Source of the DNA: JACMQX01 sp044225675
GTDB taxonomy: Bacteria > Pseudomonadota > Gammaproteobacteria > Burkholderiales > Burkholderiaceae_C
Length of the DNA stretch: 64,000 nt
Reading direction: 5' to 3'
NCBI GenBank assembly: GCA_044225675.1
Contig: JBGAIH010000011.1
Span: forward strand, 87,026-151,025
A model generated the notes under the pieces. That model was given only the letters and a program-made list of their open reading frames with translations. It did no database searches and was not told the origin of the DNA. The position numbers were made by a program, and so were the translations under genes. Shown piece by piece: positions 8,510-17,126 of this stretch. Positions within the stretch are counted from its first letter, which is position 1, and every line of letters starts with the position of its first letter.

Positions 8510-9159
8510 GCCTGGACGACATCGCGCATCTCTTCGCCACCCGGGGCGGCGAGCAGTACACCGGCGAGCCGGTCACGCAGCTGGAGCATGCGCTGCAGTC
8601 TGCGGCGCTGGCCGAAGCCGAGGGCTGCGACGACGCCCTGGTGACGGCCGCCCTGCTGCACGACCTGGGGCACCTGCTGCACGAGCTCGGCGCCACGCCA
8701 ACCCTGCAGGGCATCGACGACGTGCACCAGTACCGCGCCCTGCCCTTTCTGCGCGGCCTGTTCGGCGACGCGGTGCTCGACGCGATCAAGCTGCATGTGG
8801 ACGCCAAGCGCTACCTGTGCGCCACGCGGCCGGACTACTTTGCGCAGCTGTCGGACGACTCGAAGCGTTCGCTCGCGCTGCAAGGCGGCATCTTCAGCGA
8901 TGCCGAGGCCGCGCGCTTCATCGCGCAAGGCGGGGCGGCCGACGCGGTGCGCCTGCGCATCTGGGACGACCTGGCCAAGGAGGCCGGCCGCGCTACACCG
9001 GACCTGGACCACTACCTGGCCCGGGCGGCGCGCTGCGCCCTGCCTGCCCGCTCATCCGGCGCGGCCGGCGCACCTGGCACAGCCGAGGCACCTGGAACAG
9101 CTGGCGCAGCGGACGCGACCCCTGGCGCCACCCCGACCGGCGCGGCACACGGTGCCTGA
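8503..9159 (+). CDS. phnZ: PhnZ-like HD-domain oxygenase (phosphonate-operon HD protein)
   Basis: HD-domain protein of 218 residues in the TIGR03276 group; the characterised member PhnZ is a mixed-valent diiron oxygenase that cleaves 2-amino-1-hydroxyethylphosphonate to glycine and phosphate. Candidate iron ligands are His29, His53-Asp54 (LLHDLGH), His75, His98 and Asp155. Tyr19 and Glu22 in YTGEPVTQLEH, plus His57, Lys102, Ser120 and Arg152, fall where substrate-contact residues of PhnZ are expected (PhnZ numbering recalled, not checked). The last 35 residues are a low-complexity Ala/Gly/Thr/Pro tail with short repeats. The start has GGAG 8-9 bases upstream. The usual partner dioxygenase PhnY* is not in the window. 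Confidence 0.82.
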   Translation: MLSLDDIAHLFATRGGEQYTGEPVTQLEHALQSAALAEAEGCDDALVTAALLHDLGHLLHELGATPTLQGIDDVHQYRALPFLRGLFGDAVLDAIKLHVDAKRYLCATRPDYFAQLSDDSKRSLALQGGIFSDAEAARFIAQGGAADAVRLRIWDDLAKEAGRATPDLDHYLARAARCALPARSSGAAGAPGTAEAPGTAGAADATPGATPTGAAHGA

Positions 9160-9186
9160 TTCAACGGCTCCCGCAGGAGGCACCGC

Positions 9187-10032
9187 ATGGCGCTGACCTG
9201 GCCCATCGTCTGCGCCGTGCTGGTCGGCGCGCTGCTGCATGCGAGCTGGAACGCCCTTGTCAAGTCCAGCGAGGACAAGGCGCTGGACACGGCGCTGATC
9301 CATGTGCTGACCTCGCTCGTGGCAGTCCCGATGGTGATGGTCGTGGGCTTTCCGGAGCCGGCGGCCTGGCCCTACATCGCCGCCTCCGTGACCGTCCACA
9401 TCGGCTACTACGTCGCGCTGACCGGTGCCTATCGGCACGGCGACCTGGGCCTGACCTATCCGCTGATGCGCGGCGTCGCGCCGCTCCTCGTGGCGCTGTC
9501 GGCCGCGCTCACGCTGGGCGAGGTGCTCTCGCCAATGGCCTGGGCCGGCGTCCTGGGGGTGAGCTGCGGCGTGCTGGTGCTCGGCCTGTCGCGCCACGCG
9601 CTGGACAGCCCCAAGGCGGTTGGGTTTGCGCTCGCCAATGCGGTGATCATCGCCGTGTACACCGTCGTCGATGCGCTGGGCGTGCGCGCTTCGGGCAATG
9701 CGGCGCAGTACGTGGCCACCCTGTTCCTGATCGATGGCTGGCCGTTCGGCCTGATGGTGCTGGCGCGGCGCGGCCGCGCGGTCGCCTGGCCCTACGTGCT
9801 GCGGCGCTGGCCGGTGGCGGCGGGCGGCGCGGCAGCCTCGTTCGGCTCGTACTCGATCGCGCTGTGGGCGATGACCCGCGCGCCGGTCGCCAGCGTGGCG
9901 GCACTGCGCGAGACCTCGGTGCTGTTTGCGGCGCTGCTCGGCTCCTGGTTTCTCAAGGAAGCCTTCACCGGACGGCGCATCGTCGGCGTGCTGGTCATCG
10001 TCGCCGGTGTCATGGCGCTGCGGCTCGGCTGA
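9187..10032 (+). CDS. EamA/DMT-superfamily transporter in the phosphonate operon
   Basis: Integral membrane protein of 281 residues with about ten hydrophobic segments arranged as two EamA repeats. The first repeat ends near the motif YRHGDLGLTYPLMRGVAPLL and the second contains MTRAPVASVAALRETSVLFA, both typical of the family. GGAGG lies 8 bases before the ATG at 9187. It is co-directional with phnA, phnY and phnZ and 27 bp after phnZ, so it is probably in the same transcript. DMT proteins are often exporters of amino acids or metabolites. Removal of a by-product such as an amine is one possibility, but the substrate cannot be read from sequence. Confidence 0.85.
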   Translation: MALTWPIVCAVLVGALLHASWNALVKSSEDKALDTALIHVLTSLVAVPMVMVVGFPEPAAWPYIAASVTVHIGYYVALTGAYRHGDLGLTYPLMRGVAPLLVALSAALTLGEVLSPMAWAGVLGVSCGVLVLGLSRHALDSPKAVGFALANAVIIAVYTVVDALGVRASGNAAQYVATLFLIDGWPFGLMVLARRGRAVAWPYVLRRWPVAAGGAAASFGSYSIALWAMTRAPVASVAALRETSVLFAALLGSWFLKEAFTGRRIVGVLVIVAGVMALRLG

Positions 10033-10096
10033 AGGACGCACGCCCACCGCCCGTCCGCTCGCACTCCATCTACGTTTCCCGCACGAGGACTCCCCG

Positions 10097-12520
10097 ATGA
10101 ACCTGCCCTCCCACGCACGCGTCGTCATCGTCGGCGGCGGCATTGCCGGCTGCTCCACCGCCTACCACCTGGCCCGGCTGGGCATCACCGACGTGCTGCT
10201 GCTGGAGCAGGGCAAGCTCACCAGCGGCACCACCTGGCACGCGGCGGGCCTGGTCGGCCAGATGCGACCCAACCGCAACATGACGCAGATGAGCAAGTAC
10301 GGCATCGAGCTGTACGCCACGCTCGAGGCGGAGACGGGCCTGGCCACCGGCTGGAAGCAGTGCGGCAGCGTCAACGTTGCACGCACGCCCGAGCGCATGA
10401 AGGTGCTGCGCAAGCAGGCGGCCCTGGCGAACAGCTTCGGCGTGGAGTGCCATCTGATCTCGCCGGCCGAGGCCGGCGAGAAGTACCCGGTGATGCGCAC
10501 CGACGATCTGCAGGGCGCGATCTGGCTGCCGGGCGACGGCAAGGCCAATCCGGCGGACCTGTGCATGTCGCTGGCCAAGGGCGCGCGCAACCGTGGCGTG
10601 AAGATGATCGAAGGCGTGGAGGTGACTGGCGTCATCACCGAGCGCGGGCCGCGCGGGCCCCGCGCCGCCGGCGTGCGCACGGCTCAGGGCGACGTGCGTT
10701 GCGAGGTCGTCGTCAATTGCGCAGGCCAGTGGGCGCGGCAGTTCGGCCGCCTGGCCGGCGTGAACGTGCCGCTCTTTTCGGCCGAGCACTTCTACATCGT
10801 CACCGGCCGGATCGACGGCGTGCATCCGATGCTGCCGGTCATGCGCGACCCCGACGGCTTCATCTACTACAAGGAGGAGGTCGGCGGGCTGGTGATGGGC
10901 GGCTTCGAGCCGCAGGCCAAGCCCTGGAAGATGGACCCGATCCCGGCGGACTTCCAGTTCCAGCTGCTGGACGAAGACTGGGACCAGTTCGAGATCCTGA
11001 TGACGAATGCGATGCACCGCACGCCCTGCCTGGAGACGGCCGAGATCAAGATGCTGCTCAACGGCCCCGAGAGCTTCACGCCCGACGGCAACTTCATTCT
11101 CGGCGAGGCGCCCGAGTGCGACAACTACTTCGTCTGCGCCGGCTTCAATTCGGCCGGCATCGCCAACAGCGGCGGCGCGGGGCGGCTGATCGCCGAATGG
11201 ATCGCCGGGGGCGAGCCCAGTGCCGATCTGTGGGACGTCGACATCCGCCGCTTCGGCGCCTTCACCGGCAACCGCCGCGCGCTGGCCGAACGCACCGGCG
11301 AGACGCTGGGCCTGCACTACGCGATGCGCTGGCCACGCCAGGAGCTGGTGACGGCGCGTCCGCTGCGGACCTCGCCACTCTATGACATGCTCGCCGCCAA
11401 AGGTGCCGAGTTCGGCTCCAAGAACGGATGGGAGCGGGTGAATTATTTGCGCCCCCGGGATTCAGAAGCCCCGCCTCATACATTGGCTGCCCCCGGCTGG
11501 CTGCCCTGGATGATCGAAGAACAGAAGGCCACGCGCGAGGCTGCGGCGCTGTACGACCAGAGCTCATTCTCCAAGCTGCTGCTGCAGGGCCGCGATGCGC
11601 TGGCCGTGCTGCAGCGCCTGTGCGCCAACGAGATGGACGTGCCGGTGGGCCGCATGGTGTACACCGCGATGCTCAACGAGCGCGGCGGCTTCGAGTCGGA
11701 CCTCACGGTCATCCGCGAGGCGCACGAGCGCTTTCTCATCGTCACCGGCTCGGCTCAGACGGTGCGCGACGCCGACTGGATCACCCGCCACATCGGGGCC
11801 GACGAGCATGCCGTGCTGACCGACGTGTCGGCGCTGTACTGCGTGCTGTCGGTGATGGGCCCGGCCGCGCGCGGCATTCTGGAAAAGCTCAGCCCCGACG
11901 ACCTGTCGCCCGAGGGCCTGAAGTTCTCCTGGACGAAGGAGATCGACCTGGGCTTCGCGCGCGTGCGCGCGGCCCGCATGAGCTACGTTGGCGGCCCGGG
12001 CTACGAGCTGTACGTGCCGGTGGAGATGACGCGCCACGTCTACCTCGCGCTGATGGACGCGGGCACGCCGCTCGGCCTGCGCGACGCCGGCTACTACGCG
12101 CTGGACGCGCTGCGCATCGAGATGGGCCGCCGCGCCTGGGGCGCCGAGCTGGGCCCGGACGAGACGCCCTGGGAGGCTGGCCTGGCCTATGCGGTCAAGC
12201 TCGACAAGCCGGCCGACTTCATCGGCCGCCGGGCGCTGCTGGAGCGGCAGGGCCAGCCCCTGCGCAAGAAGCTGGTCACCATGGTGTTCGACGATCCGCA
12301 GGTCTATGCCTGGGGCGGCGAAACCCTGTTCATGGACGGCCAGCCCGCAGGCGACATCAGCTCGGTCGGCTGGAGCCCGCGCGCCGGTGCCTGCGTGGCC
12401 CTGGGCTATGTGCGCGGCGCGGCCGCTCAACAGCCGCACGCGGGCACGGCCGCGCAGATCGAGCTGTGGGGCGAGCGCACCGGCGTGCGGCTGTGGGACC
12501 GCTGGCCAGTCAAGGCCTGA
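10097..12520 (+). CDS. dimethylglycine dehydrogenase-like flavoprotein (DAO + GcvT domains)
   Basis: Two-part enzyme of 807 residues. The N-terminal half is a D-amino-acid-oxidase-type FAD domain with the dinucleotide motif VVIVGGGIAGCSTAYHLARLG. TSGTTWHAAGLVG follows; its His48 matches the histidine that holds FAD covalently in dimethylglycine dehydrogenase and oxidase. The C-terminal half (from about residue 430) is a GcvT tetrahydrofolate-binding domain plus its C-terminal barrel, with YTAMLNERGGFESDLTV and GPGYELYVPVEM. Such enzymes oxidatively demethylate N-methyl amines and pass the C1 unit to tetrahydrofolate. The start ATG at 10097 has GAGGA upstream. It is the last gene of the phosphonate unit. 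Demethylation of an N-methylated aminophosphonate is inferred from that location; sarcosine or dimethylglycine remain alternatives. Confidence 0.85.
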   Translation: MNLPSHARVVIVGGGIAGCSTAYHLARLGITDVLLLEQGKLTSGTTWHAAGLVGQMRPNRNMTQMSKYGIELYATLEAETGLATGWKQCGSVNVARTPERMKVLRKQAALANSFGVECHLISPAEAGEKYPVMRTDDLQGAIWLPGDGKANPADLCMSLAKGARNRGVKMIEGVEVTGVITERGPRGPRAAGVRTAQGDVRCEVVVNCAGQWARQFGRLAGVNVPLFSAEHFYIVTGRIDGVHPMLPVMRDPDGFIYYKEEVGGLVMGGFEPQAKPWKMDPIPADFQFQLLDEDWDQFEILMTNAMHRTPCLETAEIKMLLNGPESFTPDGNFILGEAPECDNYFVCAGFNSAGIANSGGAGRLIAEWIAGGEPSADLWDVDIRRFGAFTGNRRALAERTGETLGLHYAMRWPRQELVTARPLRTSPLYDMLAAKGAEFGSKNGWERVNYLRPRDSEAPPHTLAAPGWLPWMIEEQKATREAAALYDQSSFSKLLLQGRDALAVLQRLCANEMDVPVGRMVYTAMLNERGGFESDLTVIREAHERFLIVTGSAQTVRDADWITRHIGADEHAVLTDVSALYCVLSVMGPAARGILEKLSPDDLSPEGLKFSWTKEIDLGFARVRAARMSYVGGPGYELYVPVEMTRHVYLALMDAGTPLGLRDAGYYALDALRIEMGRRAWGAELGPDETPWEAGLAYAVKLDKPADFIGRRALLERQGQPLRKKLVTMVFDDPQVYAWGGETLFMDGQPAGDISSVGWSPRAGACVALGYVRGAAAQQPHAGTAAQIELWGERTGVRLWDRWPVKA

Positions 12521-14396
12521 GACCTGCACGCGTCCGGCTCAGGCCCAGGGCGCGCCGCCGCCAAGCCCCCAGCGCCACAAGCCACAGCGCGACGCCCCAG
12601 AGCCACCCGGTCGCGCCGCCCCCGCCTCCACCGCCAGACGACGCGCTGCCGCTGGAAGTGTCGACGGGCACGGTGCTCACCGTCAGGAACTCTTCCGCGC
12701 TGCGCGCCGCGCTGTCGGTGACGACTAGCCGGAAGCGGAATTCGCCCGGCGTGGCCGGCAGCGTGACGCTGGCCAGCGCCGTGCCGGCACTGCCGATGGC
12801 GAGCGCGCTGCCCGCCACCTGCGACCACTGGTAGGACACGATGCTCGATCCGCTGAGTGCCGAGCTGGCCCGGCCATCGAGCGTGATGGCGGCGCCCGGT
12901 CCCGGCGAGCCGACGCTGGCAATGACCGGCACCGGGTTGTAGGCCAGCGCGGTCGCGCCGTCGGCATCCAGCAGGCCGGCGCCGCAGGTGCTGCTGGTGC
13001 AGTTGCACACGCCACTGGCAGCACCGCAGGTCGGCGCAGCACCCACGGCAACGTGCGGCCGCGCGCCGCTGCGGATGCGGGCAATCAGCTGTGACGGTGT
13101 GAGGGCCGGGTTGATCGCCAGCATGAGCGAGGCGACACCCGCCGCCAGCGGCGTCGAGAAGCTGGTGCCGCGCTTGTAGCCGTAGTCATTGGCGCCCGGA
13201 CCGGTGGTGCCGAGGTTGGTGGTGGACCACAGGTTGCTGGCAGCGCCGGCCGAGCCCGTGCCGCCGGGCGCGGTGATGCCGACGGCGCTGCCGAAGTTGG
13301 AGTAATCGGCCTTCTGCCCGTTGGCCTGCACCGAGCCGACGGTCAGCACGCCCCGGCAGTCCGCAGGACGGCGCGGCGTGCCGTTGTCGTTGCCGGCCGC
13401 CACCACCACCAGCGTGCCGGCTGCGGTGACCTCGTCGATCACCGTCTGGTAGGAGGGCGTGCAGGCCACGTCGCCGCCAAAGCTCAGGTTGATCACGCGC
13501 GCACGGTTCGGGTTGTCGGGTACGCCGTCCACATGCAGGCCGGCGGCCCAGCGCATCGCGTCGAGGATGTCGCTGAGAAAGGCGCCGCATTTGCCGGACA
13601 CCCGCAGCGGCAGCACCTGGTTGCCCCAGTTGACGCCCGCCACGCCCTGGCCGTTGTTGCTCAGGGCCGCGATCTGGCCCGCGATGAAGGTGCCGTGCCA
13701 GGTGCTGTTGGCGACGGCACAGGCGCCGAAGAGCGCGGGCTGGCTGCTGCGGTCGGCCGATGAGATCCAGTCGCCGGGATCGGACGGGTCGGCGTCGCGG
13801 CCATCGCCGTCGTTGGCGTATTCGACCTCGCTCACGAAATCGTAGCCCGGCAGGAGACGGCCCGAGAGGTCGGGGTGATCGGCGCGGATGCCGGTGTCCA
13901 GCACGGCCACGATGCCGTTCGCATTGCCGGTGGTGCGATCCCAGGCCAGCGGCAGGTTGACGCCGGCGGCAAAGCTGGCGGGCCCTTTGAGGTGGTCCTG
14001 CCGGCCCGCCACGAAGTCGGTGTCGTTGGGCAGGGTCTGGGCCGGCTTGAGCAGGACGTCGGGCTCGACGTAGGCCACGTCGGGGTGCAGGCGGACGCGG
14101 CGCAGCGCGGCGTCGAGCGCCGCGCCCTCGAGTGGCCGCATGAAGCGCATCAGATGGTGATTGCGGCTGAGCGCCGACTGGCCGCGCAGCTCGACCGCCG
14201 TATCCTGCGCCACGGCCTGCAGCCGTTCGCGCAGCAGGCGCGGCTGCTCGCGGCTGGCGCCGGACGCCGCGTCGGAGCTCTTGAGCGTGACGATGAGGCC
14301 GCGTGCAGGTTGGGCTGCGACCGGCGAAGCGAACAGGCAGGCCAGCAGCGTGGCGCAGGCCAGGACCGGCAGGAGGGAATGGGTGATTCGGCGCAT
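12510..14396 (-). CDS. secreted subtilisin-like serine protease with GlyGly-CTERM anchor
   Basis: Peptidase S8 of 628 residues. It has a signal peptide (about 1-28, ending near SPVAAQ), an inhibitor-I9-like propeptide, then the catalytic triad: Asp in VAVLDTGIRADHPDL, His in STWHGTFIAGQ and Ser in KRGTSFSTPLAAGV. After the catalytic domain comes an Ig-like PKD-type segment (about 485-575). The C-terminus is a Ser/Gly linker with seven consecutive glycines, one hydrophobic helix and a basic cluster WRRRALG. This is the layout of GlyGly-CTERM proteins, which are type II secreted, cleaved by a rhombosortase and attached to the surface. No rhombosortase gene is in the window. Its 3' end overlaps the convergent flavoprotein gene by 11 bp. 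Confidence 0.9.
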   Translation of the reverse strand: MRRITHSLLPVLACATLLACLFASPVAAQPARGLIVTLKSSDAASGASREQPRLLRERLQAVAQDTAVELRGQSALSRNHHLMRFMRPLEGAALDAALRRVRLHPDVAYVEPDVLLKPAQTLPNDTDFVAGRQDHLKGPASFAAGVNLPLAWDRTTGNANGIVAVLDTGIRADHPDLSGRLLPGYDFVSEVEYANDGDGRDADPSDPGDWISSADRSSQPALFGACAVANSTWHGTFIAGQIAALSNNGQGVAGVNWGNQVLPLRVSGKCGAFLSDILDAMRWAAGLHVDGVPDNPNRARVINLSFGGDVACTPSYQTVIDEVTAAGTLVVVAAGNDNGTPRRPADCRGVLTVGSVQANGQKADYSNFGSAVGITAPGGTGSAGAASNLWSTTNLGTTGPGANDYGYKRGTSFSTPLAAGVASLMLAINPALTPSQLIARIRSGARPHVAVGAAPTCGAASGVCNCTSSTCGAGLLDADGATALAYNPVPVIASVGSPGPGAAITLDGRASSALSGSSIVSYQWSQVAGSALAIGSAGTALASVTLPATPGEFRFRLVVTDSAARSAEEFLTVSTVPVDTSSGSASSGGGGGGGATGWLWGVALWLVALGAWRRRALGLSRTRAGLRP

Positions 14397-14488
14397 GCGG
14401 CCTTTGTAGCACGAGCCGGGCCCCGGCGGCAGGGCCGACCCCCGGGTCAGGGGCCCCTTGCCCCATGGACTTCCCTCGAAGGCCTTCC

Positions 14489-15304
14489 CTATTTGCGCGC
14501 AGGCCCGAGGAGGCGACGCACCTCGCCGACCTTCATGCCGTACATGTCGGCAAAGGCTTCGATGCTGGCGCCGCTGGCCTCGAAGGCACGCCGCAGCGCA
14601 TCGCGCCGCGCGGCGCCTTCGGCGACCTCGGCGAAGGCGCGGTCCAGCGCCGAGGCGGTCGCGGCATCGACCGCGCCGACTTCGGCGTCCCAGTCGGCAC
14701 GCGACAGCCCGCTGGCTTCGACGGCCTTGACGAGCGCGCCATGCAGCCAGCCGGCGTCACCGCCGGGGCGCTGCGCGGGCCGGCCCTTGCCGCCGCGCGT
14801 GCGGCGCCGGTGGACCTCCATGATCGCGTGGAACACATGCCCGGGAGCGACCGGCTCGACCGGCTTGCCGTCGAGGTCATGGCGCGGCAGGCCCGCCGCC
14901 ACGCTCTCGAGGTAGCGGGTCGAGCGCGCATGCACGCCGAGCGCCAGCTTGAGCTGGTCGCGCGTGAATTCGCTGCCGTGACGCGCCATGAGGTCCTGGA
15001 AGGCGCCGAGCTTGAGCGGCAGAAAGCGCGCGCCGAACAGCTTGGGGTGCAGCTGGAACAGGCGTTCCAGCACGGGCAGCGCCTGCTGGCGTGCCGAAGG
15101 CGCCCCAGCCGCCGGCGTCGCCGCCTCGGGCCCGCTGGCCAGGCCTTCGGGTGTGTCCGTGCCGGCCTCGGGGGTTGCTGCATCTGCATCTTCAGCTTCT
15201 GCTGCCTGCGCGCCAATGCCGGGCAGGGCCGGAGGGTCGGCCGGGGCGTCAGCCGTCAAAGGTTGCGAAGCGGCGGTGGAATCGGTGGAACTCATCGTGG
15301 ACAT
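14489..15304 (-). CDS. ProQ/FinO-domain RNA-binding protein
   Basis: Protein of 271 residues with a disordered acidic Ala/Pro/Glu-rich N-terminus (about 1-70) and a ProQ/FinO domain (about 75-165). The domain carries the characteristic LFGARFLPLKLGAFQDLM and TRYLESVAAGLPRHDLDG. Proteins with this domain bind structured RNAs and act as global RNA chaperones. The C-terminal part (about 170-271) is unlike E. coli ProQ and ends in a helical segment KVGEVRRLLGP; it may hold extra RNA contacts. Start is the ATG at 15302-15304, though the ATG three codons later is equally usable. It is divergent from slyD with a 137-bp gap. Confidence 0.87.
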   Translation of the reverse strand: MSTMSSTDSTAASQPLTADAPADPPALPGIGAQAAEAEDADAATPEAGTDTPEGLASGPEAATPAAGAPSARQQALPVLERLFQLHPKLFGARFLPLKLGAFQDLMARHGSEFTRDQLKLALGVHARSTRYLESVAAGLPRHDLDGKPVEPVAPGHVFHAIMEVHRRRTRGGKGRPAQRPGGDAGWLHGALVKAVEASGLSRADWDAEVGAVDAATASALDRAFAEVAEGAARRDALRRAFEASGASIEAFADMYGMKVGEVRRLLGPARK

Positions 15305-15441
15305 GAACGCTGGAAAACCGCTTGGCGGTGCAGGGGGAATCGGGACATCCGGCGGCGGTACGGCAGCCGAATGCCGCTTGATGCGAAGGTGGCAACTGTA
15401 CCGTGCCAGCGCGCCGCCGCCACCCGGGGCAAAATCTCCCC

Positions 15442-15918
15442 ATGAACATCCAGAAAGACACCGTCGTCACCTTGCGCTGGCGCGTGGCCGACGCCAAAGG
15501 CCAGCTCATCGAGGAAAGCCGCACGCCCATGGTCTACCTGCACGGCGGCTACGGCAATACGCTGCCGAAGATCGAGGAGGCGCTCGAGGGCCGCGATGCC
15601 GGCTTCGAGACGACTCTGAACCTGCAGCCCGAGGACGCCTTCGGCCTGCGCGACGAGTCGCTCGCGCGCACGATCCCGCGCGCGCAGTTTCCGCCGGGCG
15701 TGAAGGTCGGGGGCCAGCTCGAAGGCCGCAACGACCAGGGCCTGCCCCAGGTCTACACCGTGAAGAAGATCAAGGGCGATACCGTGTATCTCGACGCCAA
15801 TCACCCGTGGGCGGGCATGGCACTGCGCTTCAGCCTGAAGGTGACGGGCGTGCGCGCCGCGACGCAGGAAGAGATCGACCATCGCCACGTACATGGCGAA
15901 CACGGCCACCACCACTGA
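15442..15918 (+). CDS. slyD: SlyD-type FKBP peptidyl-prolyl isomerase
   Basis: Cytoplasmic prolyl isomerase and chaperone of 158 residues. The FKBP core is split by an insert-in-flap domain, as in SlyD: VTLRWRVADAKGQLIEES opens the FKBP fold and the insert holds ETTLNLQPEDAFGLRDE. The tail is short and histidine-rich (HRHVHGEHGHHH), suggesting nickel or other metal binding, though much shorter than the E. coli tail. The start ATG at 15442 is chosen because it begins MNIQKDTVVTLRW; an upstream in-frame ATG would add unrelated residues. Confidence 0.9.
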   Translation: MNIQKDTVVTLRWRVADAKGQLIEESRTPMVYLHGGYGNTLPKIEEALEGRDAGFETTLNLQPEDAFGLRDESLARTIPRAQFPPGVKVGGQLEGRNDQGLPQVYTVKKIKGDTVYLDANHPWAGMALRFSLKVTGVRAATQEEIDHRHVHGEHGHHH

Positions 15919-16023
15919 TCGCGTCGCCCGGGAGCGCGGCCTGCGGCGTGCCGGCTGACCGGCAGCACACCGCTTGATCGGCGGCCCGCCGCCCCCATCT
16001 GTCGAGGTTCCAAGGAGTTTTCA

Positions 16024-17079
16024 ATGTCCAGCACCCTGGCCCCTTCGCCCGTTCTTTCCGTCAGCCCGCTCGGCTTTCCGTGGAAGACGGTGGACCCGTT
16101 CCTGTTCTGCGCCTACCACGACGACGCCTACCCTGCGGGCCGGCCCGACATGAGCCCGGCCGCCTCGCTCGCCGGGCGCGACATCGGGCAGGACTTCAGC
16201 CGCAAGGACGGCTGGAGCATGTACCACGGCGAGACGGTGCCGGGCTTTCCCGCGCACCCGCACCGCGGTTTCGAGACGGTCACCGTGGTGCGCAAGGGCC
16301 TGATCGACCATTCGGATTCACTGGGCGCGGCGGCCCGCTTCGGCGGTGGTGATGCGCAATGGCTCACGGCCGGCGGCGGCGTGGTGCATTCCGAGATGTT
16401 CCCGCTGCTGCAGGGCGATGCGCCCAATCCGCTGGAGCTGTTCCAGATCTGGCTGAACCTGCCGGCCCGCAGCAAGATGGTGCCGGCCCACTTCACGATG
16501 TTCTGGAACCAGGCGATTCCGCGCCTGATCGCACGCGACGACGCGGGCCGTGAGACCGTGGTGGCGGTGGTGGCCGGCGCGCTTGCCGGCGCCGCAGACC
16601 CACTGCAGCCGCCGCCCGACTCCTGGGCGTCGCAGCCGGGCTCGGACGTGGCGATCTGGACCCTGCGCATGGCGCCGGGTGCGCGCTGGACGCTGCCTGC
16701 GGCCTCGGGCGACGGAACGCGGCGCACGCTGTACTTCTTCAAGGGCCAGTCGGTGCGCATCGGCGGCCAGCGGATCGAGTCGCGCAGCGCGATCGAGGTG
16801 CGTGCCGGTGAAGCCGTCGAGCTGGTCAGTGGCGAGGCCGAGACCGAGCTGCTGATGCTGCAAGGCCGGCCGATTGCCGAGCCCGTGGCCCAGTACGGTC
16901 CGTTCGTGATGAACACGCAGGCCGAAATCATGCAGGCCATGCAGGACTACCGCCGCACCCAGTTCGGCGGCTGGCCGTGGCCGGACGCAGCCCCGGTGCA
17001 TGGCCGGGACACCGCACGCTTCGCGCGGCACCCGGGCGGCCGCGAGGAGCAGCCCGATCCGCACGAGCAGCAGCAATAG
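16024..17079 (+). CDS. pirin family protein
   Basis: Bicupin protein of 351 residues. The N-terminal pirin cupin has the metal-site motif FPAHPHRGFETVTVV (about 75-90), followed by the His/Glu motif GGGVVHSEMFPLL (about 118-130). These would bind Fe or another divalent metal. Related bacterial pirins can act as quercetin 2,3-dioxygenases or protein-binding regulators, but the in vivo substrate here is unknown. At 351 residues it is longer than the usual 230-300, with extra C-terminal sequence rich in charged and Gln residues. AAGGAG precedes the ATG. The gene is monocistronic between slyD and the convergent cyclase gene. Confidence 0.88.
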   Translation: MSSTLAPSPVLSVSPLGFPWKTVDPFLFCAYHDDAYPAGRPDMSPAASLAGRDIGQDFSRKDGWSMYHGETVPGFPAHPHRGFETVTVVRKGLIDHSDSLGAAARFGGGDAQWLTAGGGVVHSEMFPLLQGDAPNPLELFQIWLNLPARSKMVPAHFTMFWNQAIPRLIARDDAGRETVVAVVAGALAGAADPLQPPPDSWASQPGSDVAIWTLRMAPGARWTLPAASGDGTRRTLYFFKGQSVRIGGQRIESRSAIEVRAGEAVELVSGEAETELLMLQGRPIAEPVAQYGPFVMNTQAEIMQAMQDYRRTQFGGWPWPDAAPVHGRDTARFARHPGGREEQPDPHEQQQ

Positions 17080-17126
17080 CCGCAACTGGCGAAGGCGCCA
17101 GGCGACTGAGCGCCAAGGCAGGCCAG

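Noticed and set aside
5481..8807. Very long open frame (1108 codons) on the minus strand
   Set aside because: It is antisense to the GntR gene, phnA, phnY and phnZ; its product is rich in His, Arg, Ala and Gly and resembles no family. It is a by-product of high GC content.
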